The translations under genes were made by a program, and so were the position numbers. Below, one piece after another: positions 8,485 to 19,100 of a DNA stretch of 64,000 bases. Source of the stretch: Galeopsis tetrahit (lineage: Eukaryota; Streptophyta; Magnoliopsida; Lamiales; Lamiaceae); the NCBI GenBank assembly GCA_963675135.1, contig OY776121.1, positions 68,278,265-68,342,264 on the forward strand. The letters run 5' to 3'. The notes under the pieces were generated by a model. That model searched no databases. It was not told the origin of the DNA and worked only from the letters and a program-made list of their open reading frames with translations. Numbering within the stretch: position 1 is the first letter of the stretch; each line of letters opens with the position of its first letter.

Positions 8485-11400
8485 GAAAGGAGGGACCTAT
8501 ACAGAAAAGGAGGTCTAGCAGGAGAGATATGGTACATAGATAGTGGATGCTCAACCCATATGACTGGAACCAAAGACCTGCTGACCAACTACACAGAAAA
8601 GAAAGGTCCAAAAGTCTTCTTTGGTGATAACGCGCACGGTAACACAAAAGGATATGGCACCCTTAGAAATGGTGACATTGAGGTACATGATGTATCATAT
8701 GTAGAAGGTCTTAAGTTTAATTTATTATCTGTTTCTCATTTTTGTGACACTGGTTATTCAGTTAAATTCTCTAAAGATGAATGTCTCATAAGTGATAAAA
8801 GAACAAAACAAAACCTTCTAACAGGATCTAGAAAGGGAAGTATGTATCTTGCAAATTGGAACAGCTGTCCTAAGGATACATGTCTGCTTGTGAAAAGCCC
8901 TAAAGATGTCAGCTGGCTATGGCACAAACGTCTTAGTCATCTGAACTTTAAGACTCTGAACAAGTTAGCAAGGGAATCCTTAGTTGATGGTCTGCCTAAT
9001 GAACTCTACTGTAAAGATCAGGTCTGTGATGCATGTCAACAAGGAAAGCAAACAAAGGTCTCCTTCAAGACCAAGAAGACAGCATCAACCAGCAGAGTTC
9101 TTGAGCTGTTACACATGGATCTCTTTGGACCAATCACTCCAACCACCCTAACAGGAAGAAAATACACTCTTATTGTTGTAGATGACTACTCCAAGTTTAC
9201 TTGGGTTATCTTCTTATACAAGAAGAGTGAAACTCAGCAGAAGCTTCATGAACTGTTAAAGAGGATCCAAGTAGAGAAAGGAGAGCCTATTGTGAATATT
9301 AGAAGTGACAAAGGCACTGAATTTATTAACTCCTATATTAATACATATTGTACTTCTAATGGTATTCAGCATGAGACAAGTGCAGCAAGGACACCACAAC
9401 AAAATGGTGTAGCTGAAAGAAGAGTCAGAACACTCAAAGAAGCTGCAAGAACACTCTTTGCTGAATTCTCTACCCCTAAGAAGCTTTGGGCAGAAGCTAT
9501 CAACACAGCTTGTCATACTCAAAACAGGTCAGGTATTCACAAAATCCATGAGAAAACCCCATATGAACTGTGGAAAGGAAGAAAACCTAGAGTATCTTAC
9601 TTTCATATATTTGGTTGTAAGTGTTTCATTCACAACAATGGGAAAAGTAAGTTGAATGCTTTTGATGCCAAAGCAGATGAGGGGATATTCTTGGGATACT
9701 CCTCAACTAGCAAAGCATTTAGGGTATTCAACAAACGTACCCTTCTTGTGGAAGAAACACCACATGTTGTTTTTGATGAATCTTGTGAAAAGAGTGCAGT
9801 AGAAACAACCTCAGCTGCAGAACAGATGAAGAAACTAGTGATCAAGAAGAGGTCTGATGAGTTTATTGAAGTCAATGAACCATTCCCTGAAGAACCAGAG
9901 GAAGATAAACCACACAGACCAGTCACTAGATCTCAAACTCAAGCTGAACAAGTTATCCACAATCAAGATGCAACAATCCCAAATGCAAGGGGGAATGATC
10001 TCTTTGACACTCAAGATACAGATGATGATCGACCAAATCAAGTCAACCCTCCTGATGACAATAGAACAGATGAGAATCCAAGTTCATCTAATGCAGATAC
10101 TCCTGTAAGACATACATGGAGGAACAATCATCCATCAAACCTCATATTAGGAGGAGCTGAATCAGGTGTCAAGACAAGAAGACAACTGAATCAGAATTCT
10201 CAATCATCTATGTTCTGCTGGTGTGCTTTCCTCTCCAACATTGAACCAGCTGACATAGAAGAAGCAATGACTGATAGCAATTGGATCACTGCTATGCAAG
10301 AGGAACTAAACCAATTCGAAAGAAATGAAGTCTGGGAATTGGTAGATCGTCCTGAAAACCACAACGTAGTAGGAACAAAGTGGGTATTCAAAAATAAGAA
10401 GGACGAAAATGATGTAATAACTAGAAATAAAGCAAGGCTAGTTGCAAAAGGATATTCACAAATTGACTATGATGAAACTTTTGCTCCAGTAGCCAGATTA
10501 GAAGCCATTCGACTATTTCTAGCCTATGCATCATTTATGGGCTTCAAAGTATACCAAATGGATGTCAAAAGTGCTTTTCTAAATGGTATTCTGGTAGAAG
10601 AAGTATATGTAGAGCAGCCTCCAGGATTTGAAAAAGATGATCAAGTATATCGACTGAAGAAGGCTCTCTATGGTCTAAAACAAGCCCCTAGAGCTTGGTA
10701 TGACACATTGTCACAATTCCTACTTGACAATGGATATACAAAAGGCAAAGTTGATAGAACTCTCTTCAGAATACAAGAAGGAGAAGACATTCTAATGGTA
10801 CAAATATATGTAGATGACATTATATTTGGATCACCCAATCAAGAGATGTGCAAGAAGTTCTCTAAACTTATGCAAGGAAAATTCGAAATGAGCATGATGG
10901 GTGAGATGAACTATTTCCTAGGACTTCAAGTCAAGCAGAGTCCAGAAGGGATCTTCATCAACCAGTCCAAGTATACCAAGAATCTACTAGAAAGATTCAA
11001 AGCTCTACAAAGCAAAACTGCAAGGATTCCTATGATGACATCTTTCAAAATGGAACCAGATGAGTCCGGAAAGGCAGTTGATCAAGCTAAATATAGAGCA
11101 CTGATTGGATCTCTACTATACCTTACAGCCAGCAGACCAGACATAACATTTGCTGTAGGAGTATGTGCTAGGTTTCAAGCAAACCCAAAGCAAAGTCATC
11201 TAGAAGCAGCAAGGAAGATTCTCAAGTACCTAAAAGGATCAGTCAACTTAGGACTATGGTACCCTGCTGATGACAATCTAGAATTAAGTGGCTATTCTGA
11301 CTCAGACTATGGAGGATGCAGAATTGATAGGAAATCCACATCAGGAACCTGTCAATTTCTAGGCAACAAGTTGATATCATGGTTCTCTAAGAAACAAACC

Positions 11401-11754
11401 TCAGTTGCAACATCCACCACTGAAGCAGAATATATGGCAGCTGGAAGTTGTTGTAGTCAGCTACTCTGGCTAGTTCAACAACTCAAAGATTACAATGTAG
11501 AGGCAAGAGAAGTCCCTATCTTTTGTGACAGCAGCAGTGCCATTGCCATCACTCAAAATCCAGTCCTCCACACAAGGTGCAAGCATGTCGACATTCGACA
11601 CCATTTTATAAGAGACCACCTTGAAAAGAAGGACATCAAGATGGAGAAAATTCACACAGATATCCAAAGAGCAGACATCTTGACTAAGCCCCTAGCTGAA
11701 GAAAGATTCAAGACCCTATGCTATAGCTTAGGACTCTTGGACCCATGCACATGA
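8479..11754 (+). CDS. pol: Element B Pol: protease, integrase, reverse transcriptase, RNase H
   Basis: Open from the gag stop to TGA at 11752-11754, about 1090 codons. There is no ATG at the start, so expression must be by fusion to gag; the first coding base after the GCAG border is 8485. Aspartic protease: [13 protein letters not shown] with D at about residue 21. Pre-integrase zinc finger: [12 protein letters not shown] ... CDACQQGK. Integrase DDE: D in LLHMDLFGP (~214), D in RSDKGTEF (~277), E in NGVAERR (~313). An acidic linker follows. Reverse transcriptase: DVKSAFLNG (~695) and YVDD (~779). RNase H: SDSDYGG, TTEAEY and FCDSSSA near the C-terminus. Against the homologues in C and D, three residues (xEG) are missing between GYSQ and IDYDETFAP in the fingers of RT, an in-frame 9-bp deletion. 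Otherwise it looks intact. Confidence 0.93.
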   Translation: MQERRDLYRKGGLAGEIWYIDSGCSTHMTGTKDLLTNYTEKKGPKVFFGDNAHGNTKGYGTLRNGDIEVHDVSYVEGLKFNLLSVSHFCDTGYSVKFSKDECLISDKRTKQNLLTGSRKGSMYLANWNSCPKDTCLLVKSPKDVSWLWHKRLSHLNFKTLNKLARESLVDGLPNELYCKDQVCDACQQGKQTKVSFKTKKTASTSRVLELLHMDLFGPITPTTLTGRKYTLIVVDDYSKFTWVIFLYKKSETQQKLHELLKRIQVEKGEPIVNIRSDKGTEFINSYINTYCTSNGIQHETSAARTPQQNGVAERRVRTLKEAARTLFAEFSTPKKLWAEAINTACHTQNRSGIHKIHEKTPYELWKGRKPRVSYFHIFGCKCFIHNNGKSKLNAFDAKADEGIFLGYSSTSKAFRVFNKRTLLVEETPHVVFDESCEKSAVETTSAAEQMKKLVIKKRSDEFIEVNEPFPEEPEEDKPHRPVTRSQTQAEQVIHNQDATIPNARGNDLFDTQDTDDDRPNQVNPPDDNRTDENPSSSNADTPVRHTWRNNHPSNLILGGAESGVKTRRQLNQNSQSSMFCWCAFLSNIEPADIEEAMTDSNWITAMQEELNQFERNEVWELVDRPENHNVVGTKWVFKNKKDENDVITRNKARLVAKGYSQIDYDETFAPVARLEAIRLFLAYASFMGFKVYQMDVKSAFLNGILVEEVYVEQPPGFEKDDQVYRLKKALYGLKQAPRAWYDTLSQFLLDNGYTKGKVDRTLFRIQEGEDILMVQIYVDDIIFGSPNQEMCKKFSKLMQGKFEMSMMGEMNYFLGLQVKQSPEGIFINQSKYTKNLLERFKALQSKTARIPMMTSFKMEPDESGKAVDQAKYRALIGSLLYLTASRPDITFAVGVCARFQANPKQSHLEAARKILKYLKGSVNLGLWYPADDNLELSGYSDSDYGGCRIDRKSTSGTCQFLGNKLISWFSKKQTSVATSTTEAEYMAAGSCCSQLLWLVQQLKDYNVEAREVPIFCDSSSAIAITQNPVLHTRCKHVDIRHHFIRDHLEKKDIKMEKIHTDIQRADILTKPLAEERFKTLCYSLGLLDPCT

Positions 11755-13482
11755 AGAGCACAAGATCAGCTGAAGACCTCAGCTGATACATTTTGCAGCA
11801 GACTAGGAGGATCAGATGAGGTGAATAGACACCCTCATCTTCAGGTAAGTTCTTTCCCAATGAAGACAAATAAAGCTGAGGGAAAACATAGAGTTATCTA
11901 ATCAAGGGGGAATCAATGATACCTTAAGAATCCTTGATGAAATACTCTAAAATCTGCATTACATAGTATATATACATACATACAGCAGACCTGAACAAAG
12001 TTATTTGATCTCTTTACTCTAAGCAATGTATAACTATGTATATTAATAAACTATTCTTCATAAAATACTTTATTCATATACATACATACAGTATACTACT
12101 GAGCCATACTTGGCTGGATTAATACACCATCCTCACCGACTCAACAGTATGCATGCACTGTACGGATTTCAAATAACTCATGGTCAAAATTTATAATTTC
12201 TGCATTCCATTAGATAAAGTCTGAATATCCTTAAATGAGCACCCTTAGATCAAAAATCTCACTGTTGATCTTAAGAAATCACTTTTTAGAAATTCAGACC
12301 TATCACCTCTATAGTTTTGTCATCTTTCACTCCACTACCTCATTTCTACCCCTATAAAAGGGGGAAGTTATGAGAACACCTAAGAACACAAATTATTTAA
12401 CACTATTCTTGTTTCAGTTATGGAGACAATTGAAAGAAGAGATGGAATGGAGATCATTCTTCAACCAAAGTTTTGGGTGAAGGAGATGAAGATTTGTCCC
12501 GAAAATGAAGATGATGCAGATCTATTTACTTGGTTTACTCAACATGAGTATGCCCATGAAATCTAAAGGAAGAAGAGACGTTCTTGTTGAAAGCTAAAGG
12601 AGGAAGAGATGCAGAGGACAAAGTAGCAAGCAAGCAGAGCTTCTTCTCCAGGGGGAAGTTCTACATGGAGAGCTTGTTATCAAAAGCTACTGTGTCTAAA
12701 CAGAACATGAAGGCTGAGTTCATGGCCCTCTCTTCGACTCCATTGAATCACCCTTCAATCTTCCTTCCCCTTCAAGAGAAGCGAAGAAATACAACAAGGA
12801 CACATTAGATGCTACATCCCATCTGATGATGAAGAACATCCGATGGTGAGAGAACCTGAACCAGTGGGATATCATCCAGGCTGATCATCAAATTGATTTG
12901 ATGGTCCTACATGGTTCAGAAGTAGAGCTAGAAGATCCATCAAACCAGGTTAGATCACCACTCACAATAAAGCTGGAAGATTCATCATCCAGGTTGGATC
13001 ATGACAGCAACGCTGAAGGTTCCATCAAACCAGGACGAATCTTCAAAGCACAGAAGATTTTCTCAGCAAATCTCAAACCTCTACTCAGCTGATCAGAAGA
13101 CCAACTCAGCTGACCAGAAGACGTTTCAAGAAAAATCAGCAGACATCTTGAAGAACTCAGAAGACCTCACTCTGCTGAACAAATCACTCCAATTTAGAGT
13201 ATAATGACTAGCCTTGATCATGTAATTCATTCTAGATTTATTCCTGAATGTAATTAAACAAATTGGCTTATATAAGGAATGCAATTCTCTTATAGAAAAC
13301 GGCCTTGATGATCAATTCTTACCATAAATTAGTCACAACGGCTATTTTTGGTAATGATGTCATTAATACTCAAGTACCATATTGCCAGCAAATCAAATAT
13401 TGCCACATGGCAAAATCAGCCGGCAAATTTAAGATATCAAAGAAGGAAATCTTGGGCTCTACTCCAAATTAAACCCAAATCT
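11755..13482 (+). other. Element B spacer between pol and ORF3
   Basis: About 1.7 kb with no long ORF. It holds three AGGGGGAA copies (11905, 12359, 12650) that resemble the 3' polypurine tract, a TATA-like CTATAAAAG (12352-12360) followed 60 bases later by a short ORF, and GA-rich sequence with repeated GATCAGAAGAC-like words. Just after pol the block GGGGGAATCAATGATacct is related to GGTGGAATCATTGATttct at the same place in element D, which shows that this non-coding part is shared between families. Confidence 0.7.
12420..12566 (+). CDS. Short ORF (48 codons) downstream of a TATA-like box in element B spacer; coding status doubtful
   Basis: ATG at 12420, TAA at 12564. The peptide starts METIERRDGMEIILQPKF and has Trp/Phe-rich spacing (KFWVKEM, LFTWFTQHEYAHE), which gives it a protein-like look, but I do not recognise it. 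A TATA-like sequence at 12352-12360 sits about 60 bases upstream, and further open sequence in another frame follows (12584-12808). It may be the remains of a longer, frame-broken gene, or chance. Confidence 0.25.
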   Translation: METIERRDGMEIILQPKFWVKEMKICPENEDDADLFTWFTQHEYAHEI

Positions 13483-13633
13483 GACCGTTAGATCAAAATT
13501 TACTGGAGTATATATTCACACCCTTAAAACCTCTTCCAAACCCTGTCGCTCACATTACTCAATTACTCTCAATACTCTCTCTCGTTCTGCAAATCTCTTT
13601 CAAGCTCTCAAACCCTAACACTCAAACTCTACT
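13483..13633 (+). promoter_or_regulatory. Putative internal promoter and leader of element B ORF3
   Basis: GACCGTTAGATC (13483-13494; its complement TCTAACGGTC fits the MSA consensus) is followed by TATATATT (13509-13516), then a CT-rich leader with runs of CTCTCTCTC and a telo-box-like AAACCCTAAC (13610-13619) just before the ORF3 ATG at 13634. This order is what a plant Pol II core promoter with a 5' UTR looks like. Element D has GACCGTTGGATC at 38095-38106, about 165 bases before its ORF3 ATG, and element C has a TATA-like box and a CCGTTGG word at similar distances. Function is inferred from this conservation. Confidence 0.55.
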
Positions 13634-16600
13634 ATGGCAATCATTGAAATTTACGACGAGAAGACCAAGAGCACTGGCACCTTGGATGCTGCAAAGTGGT
13701 CCAAGGAAGGGAAGATTTTTACGGAGAATGCTCTGTTTTTCAAAGGCAAACACACAGATGAGAACAAGGAGATATTGCTTAGGTGCGTCAATCTTAAACT
13801 CAGAGACTTCCTGGAAGCAGCACCAACTAATGTTTATGAACAAGACGTACTGGCATTCTATACAAACGCTGTGATGAAGGGTTCTCATGTTGAAAGTGTC
13901 ATGGGTGGACACAAAGTCAAGGTTACAAGGGAAATCCTTCAGGAATTGTTTGGCCTATCAAGGGGGAAAATAAATATCTCCAACTACGTCATGAATAGAG
14001 AAAAGGAGTATATGGAGATGTTTACTGGTGGAAAAATCAAGGCTATCGATGCAATTGGGCTCAAGAAATCCCAACTTGAACCTAAATTCCAAACCTTGAT
14101 GGATATTGCAGGAAAGATATTACTTGGTAACACATTCAGTCATGATGCTGTTACTACTTTAAAGGTTCGAGTTATGGCTGCAATCTGGGATCAGATTGAT
14201 GGAGACTGGCAAGGACTATTCTTAGAAAGAATTGCCCTTGAGGCAAAGAAAGTCACTTTGGACTTACAATCGAGGGTATGGAAGGTGGCAGCTACAGTCA
14301 GCTTTGTCAACAAGCTGAGCATCATCCTTCCAGATATTCTCCCAAAGAAGTACAAGATGGGACCTCATAAGACCTTCCACATCTCCAAATATTATTTGAG
14401 AAAGGAAGCTCTTGCTGAGGCAGCAAGGTTGAAAGAAGAGAAGAGGAAGCTGTTGGCTGAAGCATCTTCCAAAGATGTTGCTGAGAAGGCAGAAAAAGAG
14501 TCTGATCATGACTCTGCTGAAGAAGAAGAGGAGCCAGCCAAAGAAGAGGCTCAGAAGAAGGCTGCTGAGGATGATGATGATGACAATCAGACCTTAGAAC
14601 AAAGACGATATCTAATCAGATCAGGGCTCATCTCCCCATCTGATTCAGATGCCACTCCCACTGCCTCTCCCTTGAAGAAGGCAGGTACCTCTAAACCCTC
14701 TCCCACTTTTACTCCTTCTAAATTGTCGAAGGGTCAGAAGAGAAAGAAGAATAATTCTTCTTTCAACAAAAAGTCCAAGAAATCGAGGCTTCCTACTCCC
14801 ATGTTTATAGCCCCAATTGCATCCTTCAACCCTTCTGATGATTCCAACTCATCTGAACACTCAAACACTGATATCCAAATCCCTGCTGATACTCACACAG
14901 CAGAGGAACAAGCTCAACCTACTTCAACCCCTGAATCACTATTGCCTACCCCTGCTGATGTTCAAACAGCAGACAACCAATCACAGATCTCTGATGATCA
15001 AACTCAGATTCCATCCAACACCCCTGCTGACATTCACACAGCAGATGTCCAAGATCTACAAGTTCAACCTTCTACTGATCTTCATGAAGGTACTGAACCA
15101 GAACAGCAGACTCAAAACCCTGCTGATGAACAGACCACTGAAGATCAAGAACATATCACTTCCCAAATCCCTGATGATACTCACACAGCAGAGGAAACTA
15201 CCCCAAATACTCAAACTCCTACCATCATTGTTCCTTCTGTTCCAGAAGACATGGCACCAGCAGACCTGGCTCAAGCTGGTCCCTCTCGACCTCAGTACGG
15301 AATGGTACACTATCCTATGTGCACAAGGGAGAAGATAATGAGGATGAAGATAGCAAACCTGCTCAAGTCTACTATTCCTGGTATTGATGAGGAATCAGTT
15401 CAGTTTGAACAAGTTCTCAAAGTCTGCACCTGGATTGAACTCAGGAGAGATGATGTGGATGACCTTATTGAGGTCATGGAAGGAATGGGAGGAAAAGCTA
15501 ATTTCCTCGACTGGGAAATGGAGCAAAAAGAAGTTGCTCAAGTTAAATCTTTTGCTCAGCTGCTGCCCGAAGAAGCCTTTACAGCAGTATGCCACAGGAT
15601 TCTAGGAATTCCAACTAATGGTACCTCTATCCCAGAAGGCATATCAGGTCAGCAGACAGTTGACACAGCAAAAGTGAATGACTCAGCTGCGTCCGTTCCT
15701 GCGGAAGACGCAGCTGAACCAACTGACAGAACCGTGATTGAAAGAGAAGTAATCACTATTCCTGATCACTTCATGCCTAAGGATACTCTAACTCACTTCA
15801 TTGATAAAGGAGACACTATCATGTCCCACCTGGTTAAGGCCACTACCTCATTTCTCAATGAAGAGTACCTTTCAGCTGAAGAAAGAGGCAAAGCCCTGAT
15901 TGTTCATCCAAAGCCTCAAGGTACTGCCTCAACTTCTACTTCAACAGCTGACTATACAACAGACATATGCTCACAGGTCAAGGCTGCAATAGACCTACAT
16001 TTTGAGAAAGGTTTAGGCCTACAGCTTGGAAGATATGTTGAAAAGGCTGTTAAGGAGCAGAGAACTCGTCTTCATGACCAGATCATTGACATTGAAGACA
16101 AGTTTGGAGAATCACTTCACAATCTGATAAGTGAGTATCTGACCAGCATTCTGAAGAAGGCAGGTGACAATTCCACCAGGTTTGCTGAACTCTACACTAA
16201 TGAGGTCAACCACATGGAAAACACCTACAAGAAAAGAATTGAAGATGCTGAAGCAAGAGCTACTGAAGGTCGAGCTCTTCTCCAATCAGCTACAGCAGAG
16301 AATGAGAAACTTCTGACTCAGCTGAAGGAGACAGCAACCAAATTGGAAGCACTTACAGCTAAACTTGAAGCTGCCTCCCTCTCCAACTCTCATGCTCAGA
16401 TTCTAGACCATAGCATCACTCATCTGACCCATGTTGGCAAATTCAATGCCATGGCGCTTCAACAAACTCTGAAGGTGGAGATTCTGAATGCCATGAAGCC
16501 TTTTGCGGCTGCACTTGCTGAAGCCAAAAAGGGGGAAGATGTATTGATAAAAGCTCTAGAGAAGGCTACTGCACAACAAGCTGTGATGGTAGTATCTCAA

Positions 16601-17416
16601 GATGAGCTGAATGAAACCTTGGGTGGTTTATCAAGCAAAATCAAGAGCAAGCAAGGCAAAGGCAAAGAAATTGCTCAAGAAGACATCCAAGCTCCCACTC
16701 AAGCTCCTGCCAAAAGTCTGCAGATCACTGCCTCTACAGAACAAGTTCCTGAGAAGAGGATGACTAGGAAAAGGAAGGCAGATGAGCAAGCTCAGAAGTC
16801 AAGCAAGAAGTCAACTCCAGCAGAGCCTACTGCAGAAGAGAAAGAGGCCTTAGAGTTGAAGAAAAGAAAAGAGCTTGAAGCTCAAGAGCTTAAGCAAAAG
16901 AAGCTAAAAGATGCGAAAGCAGTCAAAGCCAAATTTGACAGGAAGATAGCCAAACTCAGGAAAGCTCTCAAGGACAAAGCATTGAAAGAAAATGCTCTGG
17001 CACAGAAAGATAAAGTTCCGGTGTTTGATAGCAACTATGTGGATTATTTAGCCCTTCAAGATGAGCTACCAAGGTGGTACCCTCTGAAGAAGAAATGGCA
17101 AATTCAACACCACATTGTAAGAAAATTTGGCCCTCTCCCAACCTATGAAGATGAATTCTTCCAGTTCAATCAATTCATGAACATTGAAGATCAAGAGTTC
17201 TGGAAAGAAGTAGTCAAGACAGCCAAAGAACTTGACAACTGCAGAATCCTAACTCCTGAAGAACCCAAATGGGATCCTCCCACTCTGGATTCTGGAAGAA
17301 CAGACTTAATTGAAGTCAAAAGGATCCTAGAGAAGATCTATGAAGAGGAGAATGTTACAGACCTGCAGCACATGGAAGAAGTTCGAACTCGTCTGTACCT
17401 TGCTTTCCGCATCTGA
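13634..17416 (+). CDS. Element B ORF3: 1260-residue extra protein of SIRE-like elements (envelope position, not envelope-like)
   Basis: Complete ORF, ATG 13634 to TGA 17416. Residues 1-~260 form a folded-looking domain (FFKGKHTDENKEILLRC, LAFYTNAVMKG, VKVTREILQELFGL) that resembles in style the putative plant transposon-protein domains found in Athila/SIRE extra ORFs. Residues ~260-560 are low complexity, acidic, then Pro/Thr/Gln-rich with repeated (A)D(T/V)HTAE-like units. A second conserved block starts at MRMKIANLLKSTIPG (~569). A long coiled coil (~790-960), a basic NLS-like KRMTRKRK, and a conserved C-terminus (IQHHIVRKFG ... RTRLYLAFRI) follow. I see no signal peptide or membrane span. 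The same architecture occurs in D (38261-41995), with two stops, and in H. Possible roles are nuclear import, packaging or a structural role; none is proven. Confidence 0.85.
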   Translation: MAIIEIYDEKTKSTGTLDAAKWSKEGKIFTENALFFKGKHTDENKEILLRCVNLKLRDFLEAAPTNVYEQDVLAFYTNAVMKGSHVESVMGGHKVKVTREILQELFGLSRGKINISNYVMNREKEYMEMFTGGKIKAIDAIGLKKSQLEPKFQTLMDIAGKILLGNTFSHDAVTTLKVRVMAAIWDQIDGDWQGLFLERIALEAKKVTLDLQSRVWKVAATVSFVNKLSIILPDILPKKYKMGPHKTFHISKYYLRKEALAEAARLKEEKRKLLAEASSKDVAEKAEKESDHDSAEEEEEPAKEEAQKKAAEDDDDDNQTLEQRRYLIRSGLISPSDSDATPTASPLKKAGTSKPSPTFTPSKLSKGQKRKKNNSSFNKKSKKSRLPTPMFIAPIASFNPSDDSNSSEHSNTDIQIPADTHTAEEQAQPTSTPESLLPTPADVQTADNQSQISDDQTQIPSNTPADIHTADVQDLQVQPSTDLHEGTEPEQQTQNPADEQTTEDQEHITSQIPDDTHTAEETTPNTQTPTIIVPSVPEDMAPADLAQAGPSRPQYGMVHYPMCTREKIMRMKIANLLKSTIPGIDEESVQFEQVLKVCTWIELRRDDVDDLIEVMEGMGGKANFLDWEMEQKEVAQVKSFAQLLPEEAFTAVCHRILGIPTNGTSIPEGISGQQTVDTAKVNDSAASVPAEDAAEPTDRTVIEREVITIPDHFMPKDTLTHFIDKGDTIMSHLVKATTSFLNEEYLSAEERGKALIVHPKPQGTASTSTSTADYTTDICSQVKAAIDLHFEKGLGLQLGRYVEKAVKEQRTRLHDQIIDIEDKFGESLHNLISEYLTSILKKAGDNSTRFAELYTNEVNHMENTYKKRIEDAEARATEGRALLQSATAENEKLLTQLKETATKLEALTAKLEAASLSNSHAQILDHSITHLTHVGKFNAMALQQTLKVEILNAMKPFAAALAEAKKGEDVLIKALEKATAQQAVMVVSQDELNETLGGLSSKIKSKQGKGKEIAQEDIQAPTQAPAKSLQITASTEQVPEKRMTRKRKADEQAQKSSKKSTPAEPTAEEKEALELKKRKELEAQELKQKKLKDAKAVKAKFDRKIAKLRKALKDKALKENALAQKDKVPVFDSNYVDYLALQDELPRWYPLKKKWQIQHHIVRKFGPLPTYEDEFFQFNQFMNIEDQEFWKEVVKTAKELDNCRILTPEEPKWDPPTLDSGRTDLIEVKRILEKIYEEENVTDLQHMEEVRTRLYLAFRI
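16525..16538 (+). promoter_or_regulatory. Internal polypurine-tract-like site in element B ORF3
   Basis: CCAAAAAGGGGGAAGA around 16524-16539 repeats the core of the 3' polypurine tract (AAAAAGGGGGAA). It encodes Lys-Lys-Gly-Glu. The same bases occur at the equivalent place in D (41156-41169) and H (62546-62559, minus), and with one change in A (1515-1528). A role as an extra plus-strand primer site is inferred. Confidence 0.4.
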
Positions 17417-17641
17417 AGATCAGAAGACCTGATGAAGACCATTTTCAAAGCTTTAAAGAAACTATTACTTGTAATCTGTAAAAGCTCTATATATATTCAA
17501 GTTTAGTTCTCTTTGCTTTCAAGACAAACTCTCATTGTCTTCATCAGATACTTCAATTTTTATGAAGTTTATAAACTCCTATCTTATCTTATTAAGAGCA
17601 TTTATCATTTATAGTTTTGGCTTCATCAAAAAGGGGGAAAT
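17417..17641 (+). other. Element B 3' untranslated region and polypurine tract
   Basis: AT-rich 225-base stretch ending in AAAAAGGGGGAAAT (17628-17641), the plus-strand primer, directly before the LTR start at 17642. Confidence 0.9.
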
Positions 17642-19095
17642 TGTTGGGATATAAATTCACCCTAAGCCCCACTTGATGTTAGAATAGTTTTGATAGCCAA
17701 AACACTTAGAGTTTATAAATGTAATAGGATCAGCTGACTTTGTATAGAACAGCTTAGACTAGTCTTGTGTGATCAACCGAATAGATATCATCTGATCAGC
17801 ACAGTCCCGGCTTACATGCGCTCCCTCAAGATGAGAAGAGTAGAAGACATGAAGACTAGGAGATCCTTGAAGACCAGTTAAGTAAGGTGCTTGTATACCT
17901 ACTTGACTGATGGAGTCCCAGATTGAAGATGGCCTAAAGCAGGACAAAGAATTGCCAAATCAGAAGAGTTTTACTCTGCTGATATCAAAAGACAGAAGAC
18001 GCAAGGCCAGAAGAGTAGTCAGAAGACTAGAAGTACATATCAGAAGACTATGTGTTCTTCCAGGACTCGGCTGATTCCAAAGTCATCTTACAGTTTAAAC
18101 AAAGACCTACCTTATTTAGAAGATTGACATGATCCCAGGATTGAAGCAATCAAGCGACTGGAATCAAGGAATCAAGCCATTATGGAAAGATTGCCCCAAC
18201 GGTTAGTCAACTCCAACGGCTAGTTGCAAGCAATCACCACTATAAATACAAGAGGATGAGAAATCACAAGTACGAAGTCACTACGAGAGAATTCAACAAG
18301 TCTAGCAAGCAATCAAGCTAAAGTCATATTGTCCCAAGAGTTCTCAAAGAGCCAGAATCCATTAGATTATCCATAGCTCTTAAGTGATTTCTATCCAACC
18401 CATAAGAACCTGAAACCTGTTCATATTGTATATCATTTGTTTTAGGCAAAGTGGTTAAGCAAATTATAAGCTTGAACCATTAGTTGGATACACTTCAAAA
18501 ACCCCAAACCCTCTCCGAAAGGTTAAAGTTTTTGAAACCCTCAAAGTGCAAGTGTTTACAATCACTTGTGGAGACCGTAGCTGTTAGGACGGCTCAGATC
18601 TCAAAGTCCTATCCTTGGTACTATAAAGGTCAAGACCCTTGTAATTTGCAGTAAATTAAAGGGATTAAATATCACGTTAGGACGTGAGAGTGGACGTAGG
18701 ATCGTATATCCGAACCACTATAAACCTGGTGTTATTTACTTATTGCACTTTACATTCTGTCATTTCATTAACTATTATATAGTGCATACTGTGATTTCAA
18801 TATTCTTCAAAACAAGGCCACAGCTTTCAAACCAGCATCAGCTGAGTACTTTCATTAAAGAAAACAAGTTAAACACTTTCACAAGAAACAAAAGAACGAG
18901 TCTAAACAAGGCCTACCATAATTCCGCATATAACCTCCTCTATCATATCACTATAGTCATCTGGACCAGCAGACTTGTAGTCCAGTTGACATAGCAATCA
19001 GAAGAGGTTCCCAACTCTCTTGAAAAAGTTTTAAAGTCTATTCACCCCTCCCCTCTAGACTTTAATCCCATTCACTACTCGTTCAGGGACCAACA
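17642..19095 (+). repeat. 3' LTR of element B (1454 bp)
   Basis: TGTTGGGATATAA ... GGACCAACA, followed by the target duplication GAAGG (19096-19100). AACGG elements CCCAACGGTT (18195-18204) and TCCAACGGCT (18212-18221) sit just upstream of TATAAATA (18241-18248). Confidence 0.96.
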
Positions 19096-19100
19096 GAAGG

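Larger units (their letters stand above)
4482..19095 (+). mobile_element. Element B: complete SIRE-like Ty1/copia LTR retrotransposon, 14.6 kb
   Basis: Two 1454-bp LTRs (4482-5935 and 17642-19095) enclose PBS, gag, pol, a long spacer, an intact 1260-codon ORF3 and a polypurine tract. The 5-bp target duplication GAAGG is perfect at 4477-4481 and 19096-19100. The LTRs differ at roughly two dozen sites by eye (just under 2%). All three long ORFs are open, so B is the best reference copy of its family in this window (A and H are relatives). The pol signature ([41 protein letters not shown]) and the extra downstream ORF point to the SIRE/Maximus lineage. Confidence 0.97.

Noticed and set aside
13634..17416. 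ORF3 as a retroviral-type envelope gene
   Set aside because: No signal peptide, cleavage site or membrane span visible; coiled coils and basic NLS-like segments argue for another role.
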